Below, in pieces: positions 1 through 8,909 of a stretch of 64,000 nucleotides of DNA (the first letter of the stretch is position 1; every line of letters starts with the position of its first letter). The translations under genes and the position numbers were made by a program. The notes under the pieces were generated by a model, which searched no databases, was not told the DNA's origin, and saw nothing but the letters and a program-made list of their open reading frames with translations. This DNA is from Lewinellaceae bacterium (GTDB lineage Bacteria > Bacteroidota > Bacteroidia > Chitinophagales > Saprospiraceae), in contig JACJYN010000011.1 of assembly GCA_020636095.1 (NCBI GenBank), positions 120,208-184,207 of the forward strand, read 5' to 3'.

Positions 1-465
1 TAATTCAGTTTTTAGCCGGACTCCTTCTCTAAAGTTTTCAATGTTTATTGAATCCTTCGCTAAAGCATTCGCCAATTTTAGTGTGCCGAGGTTATTGAAT
101 GCTGTGAAATTTCTGGATGAAGCTTCCTTTCCATTAGTTATTTTTTGCCAAATGTCCTCCGCCTTTTTAAGGTCGCCCGATTGAAGATAGGTAAGGGCTG
201 TCTCGTCAAGATGGTTGTGACTGACAAACCAAAATAGAGCATTGAAAAGCTTATTCTGATTGATTTCAATGTTGGCAAATGCTTTCTCTATAGCAGTATT
301 TGATCTGTCTGGATTTCCTGTAAACTCCAAATCTGTGTCAAATTCAATACTCTTTCCAACCTTTTGAAATGCATTGATTTTAGCTTTTTGTTTAGCAATT
401 GTCCGTTGATTGGCTCCAGCCAAAATTCCAATAACGTGATATGGATTTTGTCTGATTAATTCCAT
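1..465 (-). CDS. Hypothetical protein, N-terminal 155 residues (runs off the left edge)
   Basis: An open frame of 155 codons runs from an ATG at 465 to the window edge without a stop, so only the N-terminal part is visible. The protein starts MELIRQNPYHVIGILAG, followed by a basic helix (QRTIAKQKAKINAF) and a segment containing FDTDLEF. The opening resembles the start of J-domain-like proteins (NPYxxLG, then a helical repeat), but no HPD motif is visible, so a chaperone role is only a guess. The rest is helical and rich in Asn and Lys. Base composition is AT-rich like the restriction operon to its right, which suggests it belongs to the same acquired island. An attC-like repeat begins 30 bp upstream of its start. 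Function unknown. Confidence 0.55.
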   Translation of the reverse strand, partial: MELIRQNPYHVIGILAGANQRTIAKQKAKINAFQKVGKSIEFDTDLEFTGNPDRSNTAIEKAFANIEINQNKLFNALFWFVSHNHLDETALTYLQSGDLKKAEDIWQKITNGKEASSRNFTAFNNLGTLKLANALAKDSINIENFREGVRLKTEL

Positions 466-494
466 GATATATTTTTCGTTCGGTTGATAATCAA

Positions 495-585
495 GTGCGT
501 TGGCAGAATTGCACTCTTTTGCAAAGCTTGGGCTGCGGGATGGCTTGTGTGGCTTTGGAAATGTGTGCAATGTGCGCTGGCAGAA
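495..585. repeat. attC-like imperfect inverted repeat, site A
   Basis: Two direct boxes, GTGCGTTGGCAGAA (495-508) and GTGCGCTGGCAGAA (572-585), enclose an imperfect inverted repeat with arms 509-527 and 552-570 (16 of 19 positions pair) and a GC-rich spacer. The unpaired positions (CTCTTTT on the left against AAATGTG on the right) recur at the site near 7.35 kb although the arm sequences differ. That is the behaviour of a structure-recognised site rather than an ordinary terminator. Confidence 0.55.
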
Positions 586-781
586 ATTTTCAAAAATGCG
601 AAGTGGGGGATTTTCATGTTTTCTCTTGGGTTAATTGTATTTAACATTATACGACTCTGTTATTGTTTATGTTGCGTTAGTCCAGTCATAAAATTGGATC
701 GTGCTGCAGCATATTGGTTATTTCTCACCATAGCTAATTTGTTGGCTTTCTTTTTTGCATGTGCCCCAACGGCTCGGCTAT
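586..781. other. Intergenic, no supported gene
   Basis: Short frames cross this stretch on both strands, but they run through the flanking repeats and have no recognisable protein features. The sequence is AT-rich with a few oligo-T runs. I see no RNA gene or clear promoter here. It separates site A from the tRNA-like element. Confidence 0.4.
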
Positions 782-870
782 GCGGAGTGCGGGATTTGAA
801 CCCACAAACCTTTCAGCCTGCCGTAAATTTTATTAAATGCTGTTACCTTCAAATTACCACTAAACCCCGC
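782..870 (-). other. tRNA-like element (acceptor and T arms intact, anticodon region not canonical)
   Basis: Read on the minus strand, positions 870-864 (GCGGGGT) pair with 788-782 (ACTCCGC) as a seven-base acceptor stem with one G-U pair. A T arm follows, with stem GTGGG/CCCGC around the loop TTCAAAT, exactly as in a tRNA. The middle does not fold canonically: CAGC and GCTG can close a stem, but the enclosed region is about 21 nt, AT-rich, with its own small ATTT/AAAT hairpin. At 89 nt it is the size of a long-variable-arm tRNA, with no encoded CCA. It could be a degenerate tRNA, an integration-site remnant or a tRNA mimic. It lies between two attC-like repeats. Confidence 0.5.
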
Positions 871-932
871 ATTACGTATAGCCATTGTTGTGCAATCGTG
901 CTTTCTTTTCTTTCGTCCGTGCGCGGGGAAAG

Positions 933-1010
933 ACACACTTATTGACAAGCTTTGGCTCGTGCGGCTGGCTTGAGCGGCTTGGCAATGTGTGTGGCTTTGA
1001 AGCGTTGGCA
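933..1010. repeat. attC-like imperfect inverted repeat, site B
   Basis: The arm at 933-950 (ACACACTTATTGACAAGC) pairs with 977-992 (GCTTGGCAATGTGTGT) around a spacer of 26 nt. The right side ends in the box GCGTTGGCA (1002-1010) shared with the other two sites. The left box is less well kept (CCGTGCGCGGG near 916-926). It sits just after the stop codon of the DUF3644 gene, marking the downstream end of the restriction operon. Confidence 0.5.
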
Positions 1011-1018
1011 TATTTGGG

Positions 1019-2014
1019 CTATTTAAGTTCATAATGCTTGTCAAACTCTTTTAAAATGTTCGTGCTATAAAATCGCTTTTTCGTTCCTGTCGGTTTGTTC
1101 CAATCCAAAGGTCGTTCGTCTGAGAGCTTTTTATCTTTTTTGAATTTTTCCATCAGTTTCAAATAAGCTGTATCAAATTTGAAGTTCTTGTACCGTGCTT
1201 TCAGTCTTGGTTTCAACTGGTCTGTAAAGTTCCAAGGATATTTCTTTCTAAAAACTTCTTCCGAATCTTCTTTGTACGAAATTGCGTTTGGGTCGTCTGG
1301 GTCGTACTTAAATGATGTTAAAGTATCAACCGATTTAGATTTTACCCACTTGGTTTCAAGTATCAGCGATATATTGTGTTCTTGTGTTTCGTCAGATGGA
1401 AAGGACTTTTCTTTGGCTGCAATGAATTTCAGCAAATTCTGATGTTGCTTGTCTTCCTTGTTAATGGAGAAACTTTGCATTTCATGATTGTGGAAAAATG
1501 AAATTGGCATCAAATAAAAATTGTATTGGCTTAAATCATAGTCAAACCATTTATTGACCATGTTTACATAGCTTTTCAGGGATGAAGTTCCGATTTCTAA
1601 AAACTTCTTTTCAAACAACTTGCTATCGTTCATGAAGTGAATCGCATTGTCCCGAATTTCAATCAGCAATCCCAAATTTTCTTTCAGCCTTTCGGGTAGT
1701 TTTAAGTCCTTAATGGCGTTGGTCACGTCAATAGTCAAATAGTTACCCGAGCGACTGGTTTTGAATTTTGGCTTTTTATAAGGTGTACCGTCTTTGCGAG
1801 TTTTGTTTGGATCAATGATGTAAATGCTTTCTAATTTATTCTTATTCCGCTGAAGGATGCGGGCTTTTAAAAGTAACTCCCAAGCATTGACCATAAGAAT
1901 TGAAAAACTCTCTTCTCTGTATTTAAAATCAGGTTTGTTGTAAATCTCAATAGCCGATAATGCCGCATGAACGGATTTTTCGAGTAAATGCTGACATCTA
2001 GCTTTTCTTGACAT
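1019..2014 (-). CDS. DUF3644 domain protein, last gene of the restriction operon
   Basis: The 331-residue soluble protein carries the DUF3644 signature near its N terminus: an Ala-rich helix (AALSAIEIYNKPDF) followed by a conserved helix around MVNAWELLLKARILQRN and, further on, IRDNAIHF. The family is found beside restriction-modification and other defence genes and has been grouped with HEPN-like folds, which are often RNases. I see no clean catalytic R-x4-6-H motif that I would rely on. It starts 13 bp downstream of the helicase/methyltransferase stop, so it is almost certainly co-transcribed as the fourth gene of the operon. Its role is probably accessory, as a specificity or abortive-infection component, but this is inference. 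The AT-rich composition matches the rest of the island. Confidence 0.75.
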   Translation of the reverse strand: MSRKARCQHLLEKSVHAALSAIEIYNKPDFKYREESFSILMVNAWELLLKARILQRNKNKLESIYIIDPNKTRKDGTPYKKPKFKTSRSGNYLTIDVTNAIKDLKLPERLKENLGLLIEIRDNAIHFMNDSKLFEKKFLEIGTSSLKSYVNMVNKWFDYDLSQYNFYLMPISFFHNHEMQSFSINKEDKQHQNLLKFIAAKEKSFPSDETQEHNISLILETKWVKSKSVDTLTSFKYDPDDPNAISYKEDSEEVFRKKYPWNFTDQLKPRLKARYKNFKFDTAYLKLMEKFKKDKKLSDERPLDWNKPTGTKKRFYSTNILKEFDKHYELK

Positions 2015-2027
2015 AGCGGTTACTTTA

Positions 2028-5000
2028 TTAAGCCATTGGCTTGATCATACTTTCAATAAACGCCACCTCCTCTGCAATCAAATGGTACTTTTTATACAAC
2101 TGCTGGTCTATTTCAGCAATGGACTTTGACCAATCAAGATCTGAATTTTCAGTGAAGTCTTGAACGGGGACAAATTGCCACACTTCTTTGCTATTGTGTT
2201 GCGTAACTTTTAAAACACCCAATAATGCCCTTGCGAATTTGGAGCATATATATTTTCTACATGCTTGAGCTTCAAAAGATGAATCAAAAATACCTATACT
2301 AATGAAAGACTGTGTAAAACCCTCATTTGGTTCAGCTACAACAGGGGATGATAATGTCTCGCCCAAAGCTCCTGAACCATTACTGAATGGCAAAAGAACT
2401 TTTGATTTGTTCAAATTAGAGTGTTTTTCAACATACTGAGCAGGAATGAATCTGAAAACTCTTGTATTGTCAATTAAACCAAGAACTTTAATATCTGAAC
2501 CTTTTTCAGATACTTCTTTAAAAACCTCTAACTGTTGGAAAATAGATGTCGTAAACCTTTTTTCAGTTCCATTACTACCTATTACTTTCTTATACTCTGG
2601 AAAATCCTTGTAAAGTGCGTTGAGATTAAATTTATTTTGAGAGTAGATATGACTGCTTATTGGAGAAAAGTCGTTGTTTGAATTTACTTTGTCTGCAATG
2701 GAGCTTAATTCAGGGTAAGATGTAAATACTCCAATGTTGCCGAAAACTTGTTTTCTATCTCTAAAGGTAACTGCAACGCCACCTTTGATATCCACATTTG
2801 GAAAGACTTTTGTACTATCACTTTCGTACCAAATCACTTTAAAGTGCTGGTCATTAAGGATTTTGCTGTTCCAATCTTTTGGTGTTTTTCCTGCGTTGAA
2901 CAAAAAGCGCCCTGGTGTTATAAAAGTGACTTTGTCTGATATTTGATGAGCTATATCCATAAACAAATGGTAGATAGGCTTATCACTTGTACCCTCTGTA
3001 GTTTCCTGATATGGCGGATTGCCTACGATTGCGTTAAATTTCATATCGTTGTTGTTATTTGCTTTCCAATAAGATTGTCCCTTTTTGATTTTTACGATAA
3101 ACTTTTCAGGGCGTTGAGTAATTTGTCGCACCAAGTCTTCAAAATAGTGGGTATTTACATTGGCTGCTCTAAAACCTACCAAGGTTCGTTTGGTAATGCT
3201 TTTCGCCATGGGGGTTTTGCAGAGTACAAACACATTTTCTGCTACGGTTTTATCCCATAATTCTAGCTGTTGCTCCACCGTGAGCGTGTTTGGTTCTTTG
3301 TCGGGATATTGTTCCTTGATGCGGTTTCTGAATATCGAATAAGCTACATACAAAGGATACAAACCCGATTTAGAATTGATTTCTAAAATCCGAGCATCCG
3401 TGGCAAACACCTCTTCTGTTACTTCGCCTTGCGATATATACTTTGGTTGGGCAATGGTTTTTTCTCGGCTTTCATCCAAAAAGATATAACCACCTAAACA
3501 GTCACCTAAATGCATGTTCACCACACGCCAAGGGGTCAACACGGTTTCTTTGTCGGGGTTTCTAAAGGTGCCGAAAATATGGGTAATGCGCTCTATTCGT
3601 TCTTCAATCGTCACATGGTCGGTAGCACGAGCCAAAGCCCTGATGCGTTTTCCCGCTGCACGAAAAACATCTGGCTCGTAGTACTTTTTGAATTTCCTAA
3701 ATGTGGCTTTATCAACGCCTTTGGGCATAAATTCCTCCCAAGATTGATTGTCCACCAACTCTGTAAAGTTGTCTATGGATATTTCTGTTTCTTCGTTTTT
3801 TACATCCGCACCATAAATCAACAAAGGCATACGAATAGAAATACCGCGTAAGATTGATACAGCGGTATCTCGCATTTTTTTCTGCTCTTTGTAGCGTTCT
3901 AAAAGCTCTTTGTCTTCGGGACTGAGTTCTTTTTTCTTCTTCTTTTGGGCTTGTTCTAACTGCTCGTAATCTTCTTCTGTAAAGCCTTGCTTGTTTACTT
4001 CAATGTCTTTGCTTTTCGGCATGGCTTTGGTGCTTCCAATCACTTTTTTAAGCCCATTGAATTCTTCTACTTCCACATCATCCAATTGCATCAATTGGTC
4101 TCTATTGTAAAGATGTGTGTCTTCAAAACCATTGTTTACCACCCGCTCGATATAAACCTTCTTGAGTTGTTCGAGCATTCCGTTCACGTCATAATCAGTC
4201 ATGCGAGAACCGTCAAAAGCTATGATGGGGCAAAAGTTCAGGAACTCACCCATGATCTTGCGGTCTTCGCCTGTGGTCTTTCCTGCTTTGGCAGAAACCT
4301 TAGCCGTTTCGGCAATGACTTTCAGCGTTCGGTCAGGAGCAAAGTCAAAAACAAAGCACTCTTCCTTTACTTTACCGTTAATAGTAGCTGGTGTTTGCAC
4401 TCTGAAAATGGTTTGCATATAGGCAGAGGCCGAAGTATTGTATGAGCCTGAAAGCATAAAAACAGCCGTCCAAGCTTTTACAGAAACGCCCGTGGTTAAA
4501 CGGCCACAAGAAAGGGTAATGGTGTAGGTTTCATGCGGATTATCGCCAATGGCTTTTTCTACTTTTTTAAGAGCTTCTTCATTGGCTTCTTCTTCATCAC
4601 CGTCACCCGCCACATTCACAATGTCAAATTGACCAAAAACAGGGTGTGTTTTAAGCATAGCACTCAAAGCTTTTGCCTCTTTCACACCTGGTACCATCCA
4701 AAGCGAATGCCTGAAATTATCACGATAATCTTCTGTAGAATAGGGGTAATTACTTTCAGAGTCGGATTTACAAATGAGGTTTAAAAATGAAAACACGTCT
4801 TTCTCATGAAGAAAACTTCCTGTTTCGTTCACTCTAAAAAACTCACGGAAATTAAACGCTACTTCTTCGTCAATATAGCCGTGTAAGAGTTTCCCAAGGT
4901 CGTAAGTAAAAATATTGAGTTTTGGAAGTGAAGCATAAGGGTTTGGATCGCCAAAGTGAATTGTATCCCAATCGGCTTTGGCTTTTTGTTCCATCACATA

Positions 5001-5999
5001 ATCCCAAGTATAGATTTCTTCTTCTTGGTAATTGTCGAGCAAATTGAAAGGGGTTCCTGAAAGGTGCAACACCTTTGTATTTTCTTTCTTAAGCTCTCTA
5101 AGCACATTTGTTCCTAGTTCAGTTTGTGTGCCTTCATGCGCTTCATCTACAATCACAAAATCCCAAGTTGTTCCAAAGATTTCATCATTTTTATTGAAGT
5201 TACCACCTACCAATTCCGAACCTCTTAGGTCTTGCATGGATGCAAAGTAGATGTATTTGGAATTTCCTTTTTTACATTCTCTTTCTAGGGTAGCAAACTG
5301 ATTTCCTTGATTTTTAGAACCATACGAATACTGATGCGCATCGTAGAATATTTTCCCAAAGTCCTCAAACCAACCCTTATCCACTACAGGGCGGTGTGTT
5401 AGAATAAGTGTTCTGGTAAATTCATGTTCCTTTACAACTTGAAGAGCGGAAAGTGTTTTTCCAAAACGCATTTTAGCAAACCATAGCATTTCGTTGCTTT
5501 TTTTGAACTGCTTAATGGTCTTTTCAATCGCCTCTTTTTGTTCAGGTCTGAATACAATTGGGTTTTGCGTTTCTGAAACTTCACTGGCATGAAGCGAATC
5601 TTTACCCTCTTTTACTGCGCTGATTGCTTTTTTAACAGTTTCTAAATCGGTTATAAACCACTCATTGGCTTTGTTTTTGGAGTCAAATAGTTTCTTTTTT
5701 ACCCCTGAACGAGACAACACACTATGAACTTCATGGTCTGAAAAAGCCTTTAGTCCATTTTTATCATTAAAGATTGTCAGTTCGGTATAAAGCAAGTCAT
5801 AAGCAATTCCCGCTGTTTGGGTGTATTGGTCTATACGCTTTTTGGCTGCTTTATTAAGTGCTTTGCTGTTCGGTTCAAGTCCCCAAATATTCTCATTATC
5901 GGAAGTTGCTTCTCCAATTTTCAAACAACCGCTATGGGCAGCATCATTGATGCGAAAAACGTAGATTAACTTTAGTTTTAATGATGATGTAAATTTCAT
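2028..5999 (-). CDS. Restriction enzyme: GIY-YIG-like nuclease, SF2 helicase and N6-adenine methyltransferase C-terminal half
   Basis: This large protein (1323 residues) combines restriction and modification parts. Residues about 10-130 resemble the T5orf172/GIY-YIG nuclease fold (IYVFRI, CLKIGEAT, RIDQYTQT, DHEVHSVL). A superfamily 2 helicase follows, with Walker A MRFGKT at about 177, DEAH at about 285 and SGTPF after it. A lysine-rich linker leads to an Eco57I-type methyltransferase segment with the catalytic motif NPPYQ at about 994. No methyltransferase motif I is visible in this chain; it is found in the upstream gene, whose stop overlaps this start by four bases (ATGA), which implies translational coupling. 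The layout resembles single-chain type ISP/IIG restriction enzymes but with the methyltransferase split. Likely role: cutting unmodified foreign DNA after ATP-driven translocation. Confidence 0.8.
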   Translation of the reverse strand: MKFTSSLKLKLIYVFRINDAAHSGCLKIGEATSDNENIWGLEPNSKALNKAAKKRIDQYTQTAGIAYDLLYTELTIFNDKNGLKAFSDHEVHSVLSRSGVKKKLFDSKNKANEWFITDLETVKKAISAVKEGKDSLHASEVSETQNPIVFRPEQKEAIEKTIKQFKKSNEMLWFAKMRFGKTLSALQVVKEHEFTRTLILTHRPVVDKGWFEDFGKIFYDAHQYSYGSKNQGNQFATLERECKKGNSKYIYFASMQDLRGSELVGGNFNKNDEIFGTTWDFVIVDEAHEGTQTELGTNVLRELKKENTKVLHLSGTPFNLLDNYQEEEIYTWDYVMEQKAKADWDTIHFGDPNPYASLPKLNIFTYDLGKLLHGYIDEEVAFNFREFFRVNETGSFLHEKDVFSFLNLICKSDSESNYPYSTEDYRDNFRHSLWMVPGVKEAKALSAMLKTHPVFGQFDIVNVAGDGDEEEANEEALKKVEKAIGDNPHETYTITLSCGRLTTGVSVKAWTAVFMLSGSYNTSASAYMQTIFRVQTPATINGKVKEECFVFDFAPDRTLKVIAETAKVSAKAGKTTGEDRKIMGEFLNFCPIIAFDGSRMTDYDVNGMLEQLKKVYIERVVNNGFEDTHLYNRDQLMQLDDVEVEEFNGLKKVIGSTKAMPKSKDIEVNKQGFTEEDYEQLEQAQKKKKKELSPEDKELLERYKEQKKMRDTAVSILRGISIRMPLLIYGADVKNEETEISIDNFTELVDNQSWEEFMPKGVDKATFRKFKKYYEPDVFRAAGKRIRALARATDHVTIEERIERITHIFGTFRNPDKETVLTPWRVVNMHLGDCLGGYIFLDESREKTIAQPKYISQGEVTEEVFATDARILEINSKSGLYPLYVAYSIFRNRIKEQYPDKEPNTLTVEQQLELWDKTVAENVFVLCKTPMAKSITKRTLVGFRAANVNTHYFEDLVRQITQRPEKFIVKIKKGQSYWKANNNNDMKFNAIVGNPPYQETTEGTSDKPIYHLFMDIAHQISDKVTFITPGRFLFNAGKTPKDWNSKILNDQHFKVIWYESDSTKVFPNVDIKGGVAVTFRDRKQVFGNIGVFTSYPELSSIADKVNSNNDFSPISSHIYSQNKFNLNALYKDFPEYKKVIGSNGTEKRFTTSIFQQLEVFKEVSEKGSDIKVLGLIDNTRVFRFIPAQYVEKHSNLNKSKVLLPFSNGSGALGETLSSPVVAEPNEGFTQSFISIGIFDSSFEAQACRKYICSKFARALLGVLKVTQHNSKEVWQFVPVQDFTENSDLDWSKSIAEIDQQLYKKYHLIAEEVAFIESMIKPMA

Positions 6000-7012
6000 T
6001 TTCCGCGATTATTTAAAAGGTCAATGAACCTAATTTTTCTGCCCGTTTTACCCGTTTTCGAGTCCTTGCTAGACCAATCTTTTATTAAAGCATAAGTGCC
6101 ATTGTGTTTACGGATATTACCTTTTTCGCAACCTTCGCAAAAAGTGTGTTTGGTCTCAGTTTCTCCAAAAAGATTTACGCTTGTCTCCGTTTTATGACCA
6201 CAGCTGTTTGGAATTACGCTCTTCAGTCCATCCATTTGCCATACATTCCAAGAAATAATGTAGGCTATATATTGAATTGATTTTAGCAATGGCTCCTTGT
6301 CAAATTTTACTGTGTAATTTTCAATGAATGTGGCAAGCATGGCTTCTCTTGCGAGTAGTAAGCTATCGCCTTGCCATTCAAAAGCATACGTATTTTTGCA
6401 AGCCGTTTGTGCTGCTTTCAGCCATTCGCCTGTAGAATCGACATTCTCGTTTATCACTCTCAACTTACGGTCTAAAATTCCAACTCTATTTTGAATAGGA
6501 ATGAATTCACCTGTTGTACTATCATATCGACTTGTGATGTAAGGAGCCTCTCCGCAAGCTATTTCAAGTCGAGTATCTCTCACATAGCCTTTCCAAGTTT
6601 TGCCTTTTGGGAAAGTGATTTTATCCATGTTTACTTCCCAACCTTTTGTTCCGTCAGACATGGCTTTTTCTTGATTAAAAACGCCCTCTTTTCCAAACCA
6701 AGCATTATCGATTAGATTGTTTTGAGCATTGCAAATCCATGAAGGCGTAAACACTTCAGCCATTTCCTTGGATCTGGACTGTTGCAAAACCTTGTCTTTA
6801 TGAACTCTCGGCATGATGATATTGCCGTTTTCTCCTGTAATTAACTCTGGAAGGATATAAGCATCAGAATTGTATGGAGCTCCAAGATGTTCGTAGTTGT
6901 TGGTTGCCCAAAAAATATTGTTTTGAGTCGTGTGGTCACGAAGTAATATTTCGAGTACGTCAGGGTACTGAGCAACCAATTCATTTTCTAATATGTCGAT
7001 TCCTGTTCGCAC
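5996..7012 (-). CDS. Methyltransferase subunit with SAM-binding motif (partner of the helicase fusion)
   Basis: This 338-residue protein contains the conserved entry segment of Eco57I-like DNA methyltransferases (SKEMAEVFTPSWI, about residues 82-94) and a SAM-binding motif I variant, LEIACGEAPY, in place of the usual D-P-A-C-G-S-G. No NPPY catalytic motif is present; that motif lies in the next gene, so the two proteins probably form one active methyltransferase. Near the C terminus, CGH...HTFCEGCEKG looks like a small zinc-binding knuckle that could help recognise DNA. It is the second gene of the operon, four bases after the HTH gene and overlapping the nuclease/helicase gene by four bases. 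Pairing of the halves is inference from complementary motifs and coupling. Confidence 0.75.
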   Translation of the reverse strand: MRTGIDILENELVAQYPDVLEILLRDHTTQNNIFWATNNYEHLGAPYNSDAYILPELITGENGNIIMPRVHKDKVLQQSRSKEMAEVFTPSWICNAQNNLIDNAWFGKEGVFNQEKAMSDGTKGWEVNMDKITFPKGKTWKGYVRDTRLEIACGEAPYITSRYDSTTGEFIPIQNRVGILDRKLRVINENVDSTGEWLKAAQTACKNTYAFEWQGDSLLLAREAMLATFIENYTVKFDKEPLLKSIQYIAYIISWNVWQMDGLKSVIPNSCGHKTETSVNLFGETETKHTFCEGCEKGNIRKHNGTYALIKDWSSKDSKTGKTGRKIRFIDLLNNRGK

Positions 7013-7016
7013 TCGC

Positions 7017-7214
7017 TTATTTTTCTTTATTGGACTTCAAAAGTTCCTTTACGTCAATTTCAAGAATATTTGCTATTTCAAAAAGTATTTCAAGTCTTGG
7101 CTGTTGTCGATTTTGCACATAGCCGTTCACCATGTTGTAACTCTTTCCGAGCTTGTCAGCTAACCAAGTTTGCTTGATTCCTTTCTCTTCAAGCACTTCC
7201 TTTATTCGGTTCAT
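7017..7214 (-). CDS. XRE-family HTH regulator, putative controller protein of the restriction operon
   Basis: A 65-residue protein that is a single Cro/C1-type helix-turn-helix domain: the KQTWLADKLGKSYNMVNGY stretch (residues about 14-32) is the two DNA-contact helices, and the C-terminal helices (LEILFEIANILEIDVKELL) complete the five-helix fold. It is the first gene of the operon and ends four bases before the methyltransferase subunit gene. Small HTH proteins in this position usually act as controller (C) proteins that delay restriction relative to modification after the genes enter a new host. No operator dyad was identified with confidence in the AT-rich leader at 7215-7300. Confidence 0.85.
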   Translation of the reverse strand: MNRIKEVLEEKGIKQTWLADKLGKSYNMVNGYVQNRQQPRLEILFEIANILEIDVKELLKSNKEK

Positions 7215-7307
7215 GTCCGTATAAATTTAAGTCGCTAAAGTAACCCAAATTTTCCATTTATCTCATTTTTCAATATACTTTTCGTTCGTTTCCTTGCTAG
7301 TCCGTCC

Positions 7308-7395
7308 GTGCGTTGGCAAAAAAATAGGCTCTTTTGGTTTTTTGCGTTTGGCTTGTGGGTCGGCAAAAACCAAATGTGCCTATTTGCGCGTTGGC
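7308..7395. repeat. attC-like imperfect inverted repeat, site C
   Basis: Direct boxes GTGCGTTGGCA (7308-7318) and GCGCGTTGGC (7386-7395) enclose arms 7324-7345 and 7362-7383. These pair over about 22 positions, with unpaired bases at the same place as in site A (CTCTTTTGG against CCAAATGTG). The spacer is GTTTGGCTTGTGGGTC. It lies upstream of the restriction operon, so sites B and C bracket that operon. Confidence 0.6.
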
Positions 7396-7549
7396 TTTTT
7401 CAGCATGTTGCATTATCTTTAAGCATTGTATCTGCCGGCCCCGCGCAGCGGTGCTGTCAGATACAATGCAGTTGGACGGAGCCGCCAAACCCGACGTCTC
7501 TTATGGGCATTGTATCGGCCTATACAAGGGCTCTCTTCCGGTTCTGTAG

Positions 7550-8905
7550 CTATCCGTTTTCTCTGCCGGGCCCCTTGTAGGCTCCTCTGGCTAGCAACCG
7601 CAGCCTAAAATAGCCGTTTCTTCCTTCTTTTTCAAGCTCAATGCCCACTTCAAGGCATAAAAATACAGCCTCAGGGCTGAACTGTAGCTGCCTGAGCCGC
7701 AGGCAATGGGGTGGACAACCCTTTAGCCATGAGGCAACAAGGCGGCGCCCGGCCGGCCGGTATCCAAGCAACCGTCAGCATGCGGCCTGTGCCGCACATT
7801 GGGCAAACATCCCAATCAACGCCTGCGGCCTGCCGGTAGCGCTCCCGCCAGGACAAAGCCGGAAGCTGGGGCGGCGGTTTTACCCCTAAAGCTTGCCGGC
7901 AAAGTGCCAAAGCCTGCCTTCGCAGCCGGTTAGACAGGATACCGTAGTAGCGTATCTTACAAAACCGTGCAGGTAAAATATGCTGCAAAAACCGCCGGAT
8001 AAACTCCTCATGCGACAGGCACATCACTTTCTGCTTGTTGCCGTCGGCATAATCCCGCCAACGGAAGCAAACTGTATCTTTGTCCATGGACACAATACGG
8101 TGGTTGCTAATGCACCCGGTGGGTGTAACGGTAGAATAACCTAGCAACTGCTCCGGCCGCCAAAGGGCGCCTTGGCATAAACCACCCAATCCTGAGCCAT
8201 CAGCCTGTTTAGCAAGCTGTCGAAGAGTAGGATTGCTGCGAAAACACTACCGCACAACCCTTCCAGGCGCAGCCGCCCAGCCCAGTAGTGCCGGCGCAAA
8301 GCACTGACAAACTTGCCCTTAAACAAAGCTGACAGGTATGCACCGGTACAAAGAACTCTTCGCGGTAGATACCCATTTGCCACCCTTCAACCCACCGCCC
8401 GGAACGATGCAGTGCACATGCGGATGGTAATGCAGGTTCTGGTACAACTATGCAAGATGGCTACCATCCCAGGTAAGGCGCGCCAGTAATGCCTGTCTGC
8501 ACACAGCTTCGACAAGGCTGCCCAAGCTTCTTGGAATAACGTTCCATATAACAGCCGCTCATTGTAGCGAACTATATCGCCAATCTGCGCCGGAAGGGTA
8601 AAAACAACGTGAAAATACCCCACTGGCAGAAGCTCTGCCTGCCTTGCTTCCAGCCAGGCTTCCCGCGCTAAGCTCTGGCACTTGGGGCAATGCCGGTTGC
8701 GGCAGCTATTATAACTGATGCGAATGTGCCCACATTCATCGCATGCATCAAGGTGGTAGCAATGCCGCTGTACGGCACTGCTCAATAGCCCGCATGGTAT
8801 TTTGTGCTGTGCCTTGCTCAGCTTATGCTTCGAACGGTAAGCCTGCCCGCTGAGCCGAAATACATCGGCTACTTCATATCGAGGTAAAGTACATGGTACA
8901 CCACC
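7550..8905 (-). pseudogene. IS91-family transposase, copy 1, broken by several frameshifts
   Basis: The reading frame is split into at least three overlapping pieces (about 8387-8905, 8141-8383 and 7671-8189) that together match the transposase of the second copy. The N-terminal zinc finger (CDECGHIRISYN, then RNRHCPKC) is intact, but the HUH region is lost near 8440 and the tyrosine region is scrambled at about 8130. Family members cut one DNA strand and move by rolling-circle replication. With its catalytic parts disrupted this copy should be inactive. It is fused in frame to the end of the upstream recombinase by an indel, producing a meaningless chimeric open frame. Confidence 0.8.
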
Positions 8906-8909
8906 AATG

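Noticed and set aside
484..945. 153-codon plus-strand frame across sites A and B
   Set aside because: It runs straight through the inverted repeats and the tRNA-like element; composition (Cys, Phe, Trp rich) is not protein-like.
495..7395. Classical integron attC sites
   Set aside because: Canonical R'' (RYYYAAC) and R' (GTTRRRY) boxes do not match and no integron integrase is seen; reported only as attC-like structures.
7297..7608. Several 60-90-codon frames around site C and the IS end
   Set aside because: They cross inverted repeats and the IS terminal hairpin and have no domain features.
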